A DNA stretch of 32,040 nucleotides from a bacterium (GTDB lineage Bacteria; BMS3Abin14): positions 1,693,207 through 1,725,246 of the forward strand of contig CP070719.1 in the NCBI GenBank assembly GCA_020350725.1, read 5' to 3'. The notes beneath the pieces were generated by a model, which worked only from the letters and a program-made list of their open reading frames with translations, was not told the DNA's origin and did not search any database. Within the stretch, counting starts at the first letter, position 1. Every line of letters starts with the position of its first letter. This document shows, one piece after another, positions 14,657 to 22,144 of this stretch. Made by a program: the position numbers and the translations under genes.

Positions 14657-14950
14657 TTATGACTTACCCTTCAGCTTCCGCCACAGTTCCTCCGCCTCCG
14701 ATCTGCCGCTCCTCTTTCCGGGATCATCGGGGGAGGAACCCTCAACCCCGGCCTGAAACCAGTCGCAGTAATTACCCGCCCCGGGGTCCCTCACTTTCTC
14801 GGCCTGGGGTTCGGTGCAGCGGTCTTTCACGTAGAGCCGGCACTGGACGCAGGAATGAAGGTAGGCGCTGCAGTCAGGACAGAGGTCACGGAACCCGACC
14901 CTGTCCACGAGTTCGACCCCGTTTCCACACCCACGACAGACGATCTTCAC
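14657..14950 (-). CDS. Small Cys-rich (zinc-ribbon-like) protein
   Basis: The 97-residue product contains VCRGCGNG, LCPDC, SCVQC and later DRC and NYCDW: at least four CxxC-like half-sites, suggesting one or two structural zinc sites. The remainder is hydrophilic, ending in a Lys-rich helix. Its GTG start overlaps the TGA of the TrmH gene (GTGA), with AGGA a suitable distance upstream, so the pair is translationally coupled. This suggests a helper for the RNA methyltransferase, or simply an operon partner. The family is not recognised. Confidence 0.8.
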   Translation of the reverse strand: MKIVCRGCGNGVELVDRVGFRDLCPDCSAYLHSCVQCRLYVKDRCTEPQAEKVRDPGAGNYCDWFQAGVEGSSPDDPGKRSGRSEAEELWRKLKGKS

Positions 14951-15597
14951 TTCCTGTTCCTCATCTCGGAGAGGATCCCCTCCGCGTTTCTCACCGACCC
15001 CCTCACCCACTCCTCGAGGAGGCCATCTGATTCCTCACCGGAAAGACCCTCCAGCGATCCCTCCATGTTCCTTTTCCAGGAGCGGACGTGATGGATGGCG
15101 ATGCCGGCGGCCACGGAGACGTTGAGGCTTTGGGTGAACCCGGCGAGGGGGATGACGAACAGTCCGTCCGCGCTGGCGACCACCTCCTCGCCCGCTCCGT
15201 CCAGCTCGTTGGAGAAGACCAGGGCCACCCTGCCGGAGAAGTCCATGGTTTCGAGAGACACTGCGCCCCGGCCCAGGGAACCGACCACAACCCTGTACCC
15301 TCCCTCCCGGAGGACATCCAGGCAGCTGCTGTAGCTGGCATGGTAATGAAGGGTCAGCCACTTCTCGCATCCCTGGGTGATAAAACGGACAATCCTCTCC
15401 TGCTCGGGTTGAGGGACGATGTGGACGTGCTGGATACCGAATGCCTCGCAGGTCCTGAGCACCGCCTGGTAGTTGTTCTCCTTGTTGAAATTCTCAATGA
15501 CAACCGTCAGGCCGATGGTCCGCTCTTTGAGGACCTCCGTCAGGCGCCGCCTACGCTCCGGCAGCAGGTACTCCTGCAAAAGGTCGGTGTCTTTCAT
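14947..15597 (-). CDS. TrmH/SpoU-family RNA 2'-O-methyltransferase
   Basis: The 216-residue protein shows the SPOUT motifs in order: motif 1 VVIENFNKENNYQAVLRTCEAFG, cut here to its core ENFNKENN with the conserved Asn and Arg; motif 2 ALVFSNELDGAG; and motif 3 VIPLAGFTQSLNVSVAAGI, whose SLNVSVA is family-defining. It methylates a ribose 2'-OH using SAM; close homologues act on tRNA G18. A helical C-terminal extension is typical of TrmH. It starts 16 bases after the Wzi-like gene and overlaps the following Cys-rich gene, so the operon runs on. The exact target RNA is not known. Confidence 0.92.
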   Translation of the reverse strand: MKDTDLLQEYLLPERRRRLTEVLKERTIGLTVVIENFNKENNYQAVLRTCEAFGIQHVHIVPQPEQERIVRFITQGCEKWLTLHYHASYSSCLDVLREGGYRVVVGSLGRGAVSLETMDFSGRVALVFSNELDGAGEEVVASADGLFVIPLAGFTQSLNVSVAAGIAIHHVRSWKRNMEGSLEGLSGEESDGLLEEWVRGSVRNAEGILSEMRNRK

Positions 15598-15613
15598 GGT
15601 ATTGTCTGCCCCA

Positions 15614-16984
15614 TCACAGTTCCACCCTCACGCTCAACTCCCCCCGGTCCCCTTCCTCCTCTCCCGCGGGAAGATCGTCCCAGTCCTCACGGTACAGGTC
15701 AAGTCTAACCAAATACGTCCGCTTCCACCAGTCGGCCCGCAACCCCAGGGATACGAGCTCGTCCGGATCGGTTCCGGACACTCCCCGTCTGGTCCGGGCA
15801 GCCGACAGGCTGACCCTCGAGTTGGCGGCCGGATAGATGCCCAACTGGAAGAAGACGTCCTCCGCGTCATTGCCGGCCCTGTGCCCCATGATCCGGCCCT
15901 CGCGGACATAGGGGTAGTTGGGATGCTGGTACCAGACAGACCGATGCCCCGGCATATCCGTGGTCGCCGCCTCAAGCCTCACATCGAACAGCCGCGATCT
16001 TCCCAGACGGGGCAGATAGACGCCAGCCAGGTAGCCCTTCTTGGTGGGAAGATACCCCGCCTCGTCCTCACCGGCCAGTTCCCCATACAGGACGAAGGGC
16101 TGAGCGCCCGACGGGAATCTCCATGCCCCCATGATACCACCGATCTGATTGCCGATGACGTTTCCGTCCCCACCATCCCTGGCCAGGAGGACATCGACCA
16201 GTGCTCCGAGATCCTCATCCTCTCCCTCTCCTCCGAAGAGAAAGGTCCTGTTCAGGGACAGCACAAAGTTCCGATGGGGCATGAGGGAGATCTTCAGACC
16301 TCCCATGATCGGCTCCGGGACGGCTCCAGCGGGCCGGGCCTCCTCGAGCTCCGACAGAAAGAAGGAGAGACGGACGCCGCCGAGGTTCCCCAGAATGCCG
16401 GGCAGGGTGAAGGCGGGATAGTTGTCCACCCGAAACATGGTCAGCGCTTCGGCGTTGTTCGTCAGAAGCAGGTCCCCTCGGCGCCCCGGCCCCCACCAGA
16501 GGTCCTCCCGGCCCGCCGTGAACCTGACACCGCCCCAGGTCACCCTAACGTAGGCTTCCGTCAATTCGGTCTCCCCATCCGCGGGGACCCGGGCATCACC
16601 GTACAGGGACAGTTGTCCCCATTCCGCCCGGCCCTTCAAACCGGCGACCGCCCCTTGCGTTACCTCGATACCGGACCGGTTCGCCCCGACGAACCCTTCA
16701 TCACCCGCCTCCAGGGCCAGGCGCGGAACAAGCGCCCCGGCCTCCAGAAGGATCCGGATGTCCTCAGAGCCCGAAACGTCCCGGAGAAGGTCCTCAGCTT
16801 CCCCGACGGACACGGGTAACTGGTCGGGGAGATAACCCGTGACCATCCCCTCCGCCCAGAGCCTGTCAAGGAGAGGATACAGGGCGGAGTCGAGGGAGAC
16901 ATCGGCCGCCTGTCCCGGGGCGGGCAGGAGGGACATGACCAGGGAGAGAGCCAGCACGACGGACGGCAGGGGGGCATTCACCAT
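15614..16984 (-). CDS. Wzi-like outer-membrane beta-barrel (capsule assembly) protein
   Basis: From ATG 16984 there is a hydrophobic signal peptide ending PGQA, then a short helical region (SALYPLLDRLWAEGM) and a long run of amphipathic strands. The stretch TAGREDLWWGPGRRGDLLLT is the Wzi family hallmark (a conserved WWGPG). Wzi-like proteins are outer-membrane barrels that attach or export surface polysaccharide, or bind long-chain polymers. Overall length (456 residues) suits the family. The start overlaps the stop of the upstream DUF89 gene by seven bases. No capsule genes lie next to it, so its substrate is open. Confidence 0.85.
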   Translation of the reverse strand: MVNAPLPSVVLALSLVMSLLPAPGQAADVSLDSALYPLLDRLWAEGMVTGYLPDQLPVSVGEAEDLLRDVSGSEDIRILLEAGALVPRLALEAGDEGFVGANRSGIEVTQGAVAGLKGRAEWGQLSLYGDARVPADGETELTEAYVRVTWGGVRFTAGREDLWWGPGRRGDLLLTNNAEALTMFRVDNYPAFTLPGILGNLGGVRLSFFLSELEEARPAGAVPEPIMGGLKISLMPHRNFVLSLNRTFLFGGEGEDEDLGALVDVLLARDGGDGNVIGNQIGGIMGAWRFPSGAQPFVLYGELAGEDEAGYLPTKKGYLAGVYLPRLGRSRLFDVRLEAATTDMPGHRSVWYQHPNYPYVREGRIMGHRAGNDAEDVFFQLGIYPAANSRVSLSAARTRRGVSGTDPDELVSLGLRADWWKRTYLVRLDLYREDWDDLPAGEEEGDRGELSVRVEL

Positions 16985-17838
16985 CTCATCGCCACCATGT
17001 CGCCCATCCTGGCCCCGAGGGAGGAGGCGGCCACCGAGCACTTGACGGTGAAGAGCATGAAGATCCTGCCATCGGACGGTTCCTCCGTGAGGGTCTCGAA
17101 GTTTCCCTGTCCCTTGGCGATGATGAGGTCTGCCTCCTCCATCCTCTTCCGGAACCGGGGACTGCAGAGGTCGGATATTGTGCCCGGAATTCTCGACCCG
17201 GTGTCCACGAGCTCGGCGTGAAGATGGATGCCCGCCAGCCGCGCATCCTCCACGGTGGCATCGTTGATGATCGGTCCGGCCTTGGCCGCGTAGACTGTTT
17301 TTCCCGAGGGGAGCAGGGACAGAAGGGGCCTGTCGAAGACCGTCTCCCCTGCGTTGTCACCGAGATAAAGGATCCGCTTGGCCTCCGGCACGCGCCGGCT
17401 CAGGTCCGGGATATCCGACCGGAAGAAGGGCCTCGTCAGAAAGGCGACCAGGGTCTGGCTGAGGTCACCGATCTCCCCATCGCCGCCCGTGCCAAAATCG
17501 ATGACGTTGCCCGCGATGGAGATCCTGACGGCCGCTTCGAAGGGATCCTCGGCGCTCTCAACGATCCGGAACAGTTCGGGCAGGAGCTCGAGCGCCTCGA
17601 GGGTGTAACGGACCTTCTGGGCCCGGTAGGGGTCCCTGCTGCCGCACATCTCACCGGTCATCCTGTACAGGGGGGCGCTCACGGCCGGCGGGGAGGCCTC
17701 ATCGTCCCAGAGTTCCCTCAGCGACTCCTTGGTCGCCTCCCGGACAGAGTGGATCATGTCCCCATCGGCCCCGGCCGCCCTGGCTGCGGCTTCCATCTGT
17801 CGGATCAGACAGGGGTAGCAGTCGGGATGGATCTTCAT
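16978..17838 (-). CDS. DUF89 / ARMT1-like metal-dependent phosphatase
   Basis: This 286-residue protein begins MKIHPDCYPCLIRQ with a CxxC pair, typical of DUF89 subfamily proteins. The active-site motif YLGDNAGETVFDRPLL has Asp and Asn residues binding the metal, and the KGQGNFETL motif is near the end. DUF89 enzymes act as damage-control phosphatases on reactive phosphometabolites; the substrate here is unknown. I place the start at ATG 17838; an upstream in-frame start at 17883 reads through an AATCCAAAGGCC repeat and is unlikely. It precedes and overlaps the Wzi-like gene. Confidence 0.88.
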   Translation of the reverse strand: MKIHPDCYPCLIRQMEAAARAAGADGDMIHSVREATKESLRELWDDEASPPAVSAPLYRMTGEMCGSRDPYRAQKVRYTLEALELLPELFRIVESAEDPFEAAVRISIAGNVIDFGTGGDGEIGDLSQTLVAFLTRPFFRSDIPDLSRRVPEAKRILYLGDNAGETVFDRPLLSLLPSGKTVYAAKAGPIINDATVEDARLAGIHLHAELVDTGSRIPGTISDLCSPRFRKRMEEADLIIAKGQGNFETLTEEPSDGRIFMLFTVKCSVAASSLGARMGDMVAMRW

Positions 17839-17869
17839 GGTTCCGGTGATTGTAATGGTATGGGTGGGA

Positions 17870-18012
17870 AATCCAAAGGCCAAAATCCGGAACTCGGAAA
17901 AACAGCCCCCCGCTTGAACGTTGCACTCGAGAGCAGAATGAACTGGTGGCGAGTGCAGGTCCTGATGGTTCTTGCGTTCGTGGATTTTGGATCCTGGACT
18001 GTGGACCGGATA
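17870..18012. repeat. Repeat-derived spacer between DUF89 and DtxR-type genes
   Basis: Units AAATCCAAAGGCC (17870-17885) and inverse TGGATTTTGGATCCTGGAC (17981-18000) match the family found throughout the window. No gene is supported in 17839-18029. Confidence 0.55.
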
Positions 18013-18029
18013 TCAAGGCCCCGGCAGAC

Positions 18030-18716
18030 TCAGCGCTTATCCGGATGCTGCCTCCGGATGAATATGGCCTCGGCCATTCCCTCGTCGATGGCGTACCGGC
18101 TGAAGCCAACGTTGAACACGAAGGAAGGATAACGCCTCTCCAGGGCGACCGGCTCACCGGGCAGGATTCCCATGGCCATGAGCTTTTTCAGTTTTTCCGA
18201 GTCCCCCGAGTGGACATAGGCGATCACTCCACTCTCGCCCTGGCGGAGCCGGTTCATGGGAACCACGGCCTGATCGACCATGGTCTCGGCTCTGAGGCAG
18301 CATTCACCGATGGGTATCGACCGGCCGTGGGGGCACTGCTTGGGATGTCCGAGGAGAACGCAGATCTTCTCCTCGAGCTCGTGCTTGATGAGCATGTGCT
18401 CGAAGCGGCAGGCCGCATCCTCCATTTCCTCCTGAACGACGTCGAAGATATCCGCGAACATCCTCTCACTCAGACGGTGGCGGCGGATCGTCTTCCTGGC
18501 CTCCTCGAACCCCTTGTCCGTCAGGCGGATGTCCGATCCATCGAGGGAAATGAGCCCGTCCTCCCGGAGAGATTCGAATACCCCCTCGTTCACCCTGGTT
18601 CCCTCGAGGATGATCTCACCGGCCGGGACCGACTCCAGGCCGCCCTCCTCCAGCCTGACCCAGAGTTCCTCCAGGACCTCATCCCTGATCTCGTATGAAT
18701 GGCCGTTTACCTGCAA
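18030..18716 (-). CDS. DtxR-family metalloregulator with C-terminal FeoA/SH3-like domain
   Basis: The 228-residue protein has an N-terminal winged helix (about 1-70), a dimerisation/metal domain with the H-R-L-x-E motif (RRHRLSERM), C-R-x-E-H (ACRFEHML) and CPHGRSIP, and a C-terminal FeoA-like SH3 domain (about 155-225) with SGVIAYVHSGDSEKLKKLMAMGILPGEPV, shown by its LMAMGILPG core. This is the classical three-domain iron or manganese repressor layout. It probably represses feoB-linked uptake genes when iron is ample. I place a TTG start at 18716, preceded by AGGAG six bases upstream. It is the last gene of the ArsR-FeoB set on this strand, separated from feoB by 194 bases of repeats. Confidence 0.92.
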   Translation of the reverse strand: MQVNGHSYEIRDEVLEELWVRLEEGGLESVPAGEIILEGTRVNEGVFESLREDGLISLDGSDIRLTDKGFEEARKTIRRHRLSERMFADIFDVVQEEMEDAACRFEHMLIKHELEEKICVLLGHPKQCPHGRSIPIGECCLRAETMVDQAVVPMNRLRQGESGVIAYVHSGDSEKLKKLMAMGILPGEPVALERRYPSFVFNVGFSRYAIDEGMAEAIFIRRQHPDKR

Positions 18717-18734
18717 TGGACTCTCCTTTGAAGA

Positions 18735-18909
18735 GAATTTCCAGTCTCCAGTTCACGGTCACCGGTTCCCGGCTTTCTGTCTGTATCCGGAAAACTGGCG
18801 TGATTCGCGACTCGTGAAAAGGTCACGATCTCAGATCCCGCTTCAACACTGTCCTCTTTGTTCTTCTTCAATCTCTGATGATCCAATGTCCAATGTCAAA
18901 TGGTCAATG
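18735..18909. repeat. Repeat-rich spacer between dtxR-like gene and feoB
   Basis: It includes TCCAGTCTCCAGTTCACGG, GTGATTCGCGACTCGTGA and CCAATGTCCAATGTCAAA, related to modules in the composite blocks. No gene is supported here. Confidence 0.55.
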
Positions 18910-18910
18910 T

Positions 18911-21004
18911 CTACAACTCTATCCTCAGCAGGTTCAGGAGATAGTTCACCATCCCACCGACAGCGAAGGCCAGGGGGAACACGAAGGTCGATACGGTGAG
19001 GGCCACTCTCCACCCCCTCTCTTTCATCATAACAAGAAACTGGGCGACACACGGGAGAAACAGGGTCAGCGTGATGGTGGCCACCGCCAGCTGGTTCCCG
19101 GTGAGCGCCCCCGTGGTCTGGATGTCGTACAGCCCCGCCACGCCGTAATCGCGCCTGAAGAACCCGAAAAGGAACGCCTGGGCCGCCTCATCCGGCAGGC
19201 CGATGGCCCTGGTGGGAAAGCCGAGGGCCCAGAGGGCGGCCTGGAAGAGGCCGGTCAGGTTCCCGGCCCAGATGAGGACGGATGCGAGCAGGAAAAGAGG
19301 AAGGATCTCCATGAAATACCAGCGCATGCGGGTGGAGGTCTTGATCCACACATTGGCCAGCCTGGGCGGACGAAGAGGAGGGATCTCGATGAAGAAATCC
19401 GGGTTCCCACCAGGCAGGATCCTGGCGGTCAGGTAGCCCACGGCCAGGAATATGATGAACACCGTCCCGATCCAGGTCACGATAACGCCGGGCTTCTGGG
19501 CCGCCAGAGCGAATATGACACCCAGCTGGGCCGAACAGGGGATGGCCAGTGCGAGGAGGACCGTGGCGATGATCCTCTCCCTCACGGATTCCAGGGTGCG
19601 GGTGACCATGGTCGCCATGGTGCCGCAGCCAAAACCCAGTGTCATGGGGATGACCGCCCGGCCGGACAGACCGATCCTCTTGAAGAGCTTGTCTATCAGG
19701 AGAGAAAGCCTCGGCAGGTACCCGCTGTCCTCCACCACGGAGAAGACGAGGAAAAAGGTGCCCACGATGGGCATGACGATGGCCACCGCATAGCGCACCC
19801 CCAGGGTGACGACACCGTAATCCATGGCGATCAGATCCTGAAGGGCCGGCCAGGGGATCAGTCTTTCCGTCCATCCGTTCACGAAGGGTATGAAGTAATC
19901 CTCGAACAGGTGTCCCTCGAGAAAATCGACCACCGTGCCGGCTCCGAAACCTCCGACAAATTTATAGAAACCAAAGTAGAGGACCAGGGCGAGGATGGGC
20001 ACGCCCGTCAAGGGGTTGATCAGAAAACGGTCCAGGGTCCGGCGAAGATCTCCGGTCGTCACCTCCCGCCTGGTCATGACCCCTTCCAGGAGCTGATCGG
20101 CTCTCCTCTGCCGATTCAGGGTCAGGTAGTAGTTCACCGGCCTGTCCAGGTCCTTCTTGAGGGCGTTGATGATGGAGAAGGCTCTCTGAGCCGTTTCCGA
20201 CCCCTTCGCCGAGATCATTCCCAGGACGTCCCTGTCCTCCTGCAGAGCCAGGAGGGCCGTACTGCGCTTGGTAAATGCGGTTTCTGGCATCAGGGGAGCC
20301 AGTTCCCGGGCGGCTCTTTCGATGGTCAGGCCGTAATCGACGTGGAAACCGTTTCCGCCCCAACCCCCAGCCGCAATGATGTCTTTCAGAGGGTGTATTC
20401 CCTTTCCCGAGATGCTCACCGTAGGCACAACCGGTATGCCGAGCCTCCTGGACAGGGTTTCGACGTCGATGGCCAGGCCCGCTTCCTCGGCCTCGTCCAT
20501 TATGTTGAGGACCAGGATGACCGGCAGTCCCGCCTGCAGAAGCTGAAGGGTGAAGGGAAGCATCCTGTTGAGGTTCTTGGCGTCCACCACGTGGAGGACG
20601 AGGTCGTGGTCTCCCTCCATGAGCATCCGCCTCCCCACCCTCTCCTCCTCGGTAATGGAGAAGAGGGAGTACATCCCGGGAGTGTCCACGACGGAAAATT
20701 CCTGTCCGCCATGCCGCATCCTTCCCCGGGAGAGCGCCACGGTGGTGCCCGGATAATTGGAGACCACGACGTAGCTTCCCGTCAGCCTGTTGAAAAGGGC
20801 GCTCTTGCCCACGTTGGGGTTGCCGACCATGAGGATCCGGCGATGGGAGCTTTCCGGCACGGAACCGCCATCATCCCCCGTGTGGCATCCTCCCCGATGC
20901 CGGTGTTTCCTGCTGCCGAGAACACCCATCAGCTTCGACACCTTCCCCCCGGGGCCGTGACGGTGGCGGCGATCGCCGCAGCGAGCGAGACCGTCAAAGG
21001 GCAT
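18911..21004 (-). CDS. feoB: Ferrous iron transporter FeoB with His-rich N-terminus
   Basis: The 697-residue protein has the FeoB GTPase: G1 GNPNVGKS (61-68), the G2 loop NYPGTT, G3 DTPGMY and G4 NIMD. A helical GDI region follows, then a membrane domain with two Gate modules, including GFGCGTMATMVTRTL and AIPCSAQLGVIFAL. It moves Fe2+ across the inner membrane. The first 60 residues are unusual: Cys9, His14, His16, His34, His36, Cys40 and His41 precede the G domain, which may bind metal. The ATG at 21004 overlaps the ArsR stop (TAATG) with GAGGGG upstream, so this N-terminus is likely translated. No separate feoA is adjacent. Confidence 0.96.
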   Translation of the reverse strand: MPFDGLARCGDRRHRHGPGGKVSKLMGVLGSRKHRHRGGCHTGDDGGSVPESSHRRILMVGNPNVGKSALFNRLTGSYVVVSNYPGTTVALSRGRMRHGGQEFSVVDTPGMYSLFSITEEERVGRRMLMEGDHDLVLHVVDAKNLNRMLPFTLQLLQAGLPVILVLNIMDEAEEAGLAIDVETLSRRLGIPVVPTVSISGKGIHPLKDIIAAGGWGGNGFHVDYGLTIERAARELAPLMPETAFTKRSTALLALQEDRDVLGMISAKGSETAQRAFSIINALKKDLDRPVNYYLTLNRQRRADQLLEGVMTRREVTTGDLRRTLDRFLINPLTGVPILALVLYFGFYKFVGGFGAGTVVDFLEGHLFEDYFIPFVNGWTERLIPWPALQDLIAMDYGVVTLGVRYAVAIVMPIVGTFFLVFSVVEDSGYLPRLSLLIDKLFKRIGLSGRAVIPMTLGFGCGTMATMVTRTLESVRERIIATVLLALAIPCSAQLGVIFALAAQKPGVIVTWIGTVFIIFLAVGYLTARILPGGNPDFFIEIPPLRPPRLANVWIKTSTRMRWYFMEILPLFLLASVLIWAGNLTGLFQAALWALGFPTRAIGLPDEAAQAFLFGFFRRDYGVAGLYDIQTTGALTGNQLAVATITLTLFLPCVAQFLVMMKERGWRVALTVSTFVFPLAFAVGGMVNYLLNLLRIEL

Positions 21005-21333
21005 TACATCCCCTCCACATGTTCGATCCCCTCCCGGAAGATGGTAGCTACATGATCGTCGCTGATGGAATAGACCACGTTCTTGCCCTCCTTGCGGAAT
21101 TTCACCAGGCGGCTGTTTCTCAGGATGCGCAGCTGATGGGAAACCGCTGAGTCCGTGAGGTCGAGAGCCTCGGCCAGATCCCGGACCCGCATCTCGGATC
21201 CGGTGAGGGCCATGAGGATCCTTACCCGGGTCAGGTCACCCAGGACCCTGAATGTCTCAGCCAGGTGATAGAGGACCGATTCGAAATCGTCCCTTCCCCT
21301 GACCGATCGGAAGATGTCCTTCTTGCTGTCCAT
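21004..21333 (-). CDS. ArsR/SmtB-family metalloregulator
   Basis: This 109-residue winged-helix repressor has LTDSAVSHQLRILRNSRLV as its recognition helix region and a beta-hairpin (KFRKEGKNVVYSIS). The Cys pair of the alpha-3 site is replaced by Arg (SEMRVRDL). An alpha-5-type site seems present: Asp92, His94 and His105 in D-x-H-x10-H, with Glu107 next to the usual fourth position. That suggests sensing of Zn or another divalent metal, not arsenite. I chose ATG 21333, seven bases after GGGGG. The gene overlaps feoB and is preceded by an ArsR-type operator, so it likely autoregulates and controls feoB. Confidence 0.9.
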   Translation of the reverse strand: MDSKKDIFRSVRGRDDFESVLYHLAETFRVLGDLTRVRILMALTGSEMRVRDLAEALDLTDSAVSHQLRILRNSRLVKFRKEGKNVVYSISDDHVATIFREGIEHVEGM

Positions 21334-21370
21334 AGATATCCCCCGGGGAGGTCCCATCCGCTATCCCACT

Positions 21371-21401
21371 ATTGAATAATTGTTCATATGAACGAATGAA
21401 C
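21371..21401. promoter_or_regulatory. Probable ArsR/SmtB-type operator upstream of arsR-feoB
   Basis: TGAATA-AT-TGTTCA (21373-21386) is a 6-2-6 inverted repeat with one mismatch. It overlaps a perfect 12-bp palindrome GTTCATATGAAC (21382-21393), and a further ATGAACA follows. SmtB/ArsR operators are TGAAC/GTTCA-type inverted repeats with a two-base centre. It lies about 40 bases upstream of the ArsR start. Confidence 0.65.
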
Positions 21402-21446
21402 AGACCTGATAACATTCTTTTCCCTCACCGTCAACAGAAAAGAATG

Positions 21447-21556
21447 CTGGAGATTGGAGAATGGGGATTAGAAATTAGATATTAGAGCATTGGAGATTAG
21501 AGCATTGGAGCGTTTGAACGTTACATACTCTATTTTCCAATCTCCCATTTCCAATG
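21447..21556. repeat. Tandem GGAGATTGGA / ATTAGAGCATTGG repeat block
   Basis: Tandem variants such as GATTAGAAATTAGATATTAG and ATTAGAGCATTGGAG are followed by the inverse form CCAATCTCCCATTTCCAATG at 21537-21556. This is the same family as 8226-8260 and 28833-28866. No gene is supported in it. Confidence 0.65.
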
Positions 21557-21557
21557 T

Positions 21558-21977
21558 TTATTCTCCGATAATCTTCACCAGCACCCTCTTTCTCCTTCTC
21601 CCGTCGAACTCCCCGTAGAAGATCCTCTCCCAGGGGCCGAAATCGAGCGCTCCATCCGTGACGGCCACCACAACCTCCCGGCCCATGATCTGCCGCTTCA
21701 GGTGAGCATCACCGTTGTCCTCTCCGGTCAGATTGTGCTTGTACTGGCTGATCGGCTCGTGGGGCGCCAGGCTTTCCAGCCATTTTTCGTAGTCCTCGTG
21801 GAGACCGGATTCGTTGTCGTTGATGAACACGGAGGCTGTGATATGCATGGCGTTGACCAGGCAAAGGCCCTCTCTGACACCGCTCTCCCTTAGACACTCC
21901 TGCACCTGCGGCGTGATGTGTATGAAGGCCCTGCGTGTGGGCACGTCGAACCAGAGTTCCTTCCGATAGCTTTTCAT
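21558..21977 (-). CDS. YjbQ/UPF0047-family protein (secondary thiamine-phosphate synthase-like)
   Basis: The 139-residue protein is a full UPF0047 domain: [18 protein letters not shown], a [21 protein letters not shown] core with the conserved Asn-Gly-Asp-Ala-His, and a C-terminal [17 protein letters not shown]. Family members (E. coli YjbQ) show weak thiamine-phosphate synthase activity in vitro and have a conserved metal-binding cluster; the true role is uncertain. It is cytoplasmic. GAGGGG sits five bases before the ATG. It is alone on this strand, bordered by repeats. Confidence 0.93.
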   Translation of the reverse strand: MKSYRKELWFDVPTRRAFIHITPQVQECLRESGVREGLCLVNAMHITASVFINDNESGLHEDYEKWLESLAPHEPISQYKHNLTGEDNGDAHLKRQIMGREVVVAVTDGALDFGPWERIFYGEFDGRRRKRVLVKIIGE

Positions 21978-22041
21978 CGCATCCCCTCTCGGATAATGGT
22001 CTGAACCACTGGGATCACAGAGGTCAGGTTCAGGATCTGGA

Positions 22042-22065
22042 GTCTGGAATCCAGACGCTTTTTTT
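22042..22065 (+). terminator. Intrinsic terminator-like hairpin upstream of the PAS gene
   Basis: GTCTGG-AAT-CCAGAC (22042-22056) followed by GC and seven T residues is a plus-strand intrinsic terminator shape. No plus-strand gene precedes it closely, so it may act on leader transcription of the PAS gene at 22145 or be a stray. It is not functional in the minus direction, because the T-run would be an A-run. Confidence 0.5.
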
Positions 22066-22144
22066 ATTCTCTTTTCTCTGTGCTGATCGTTATATCCCCA
22101 TTAAACCGCTTGCAATTTTTTTTCACAAGCTTTAGGTTCCCCTC

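Noticed and set aside
15473-16819. Plus-strand open frame antisense to the Wzi-like and TrmH genes
   Set aside because: There are no domain features, no ribosome binding site, and clear protein families lie on the other strand.
18030-18716. Novel fusion of DtxR with FeoA
   Set aside because: A FeoA/SH3-like third domain is the normal layout of classical DtxR-family regulators.
18878-21055. Long plus-strand open frame of about 725 codons antisense to feoB
   Set aside because: It is a mirror of a high-GC real gene. Its product is low-complexity, charged and without domains, while the minus strand encodes a complete FeoB.
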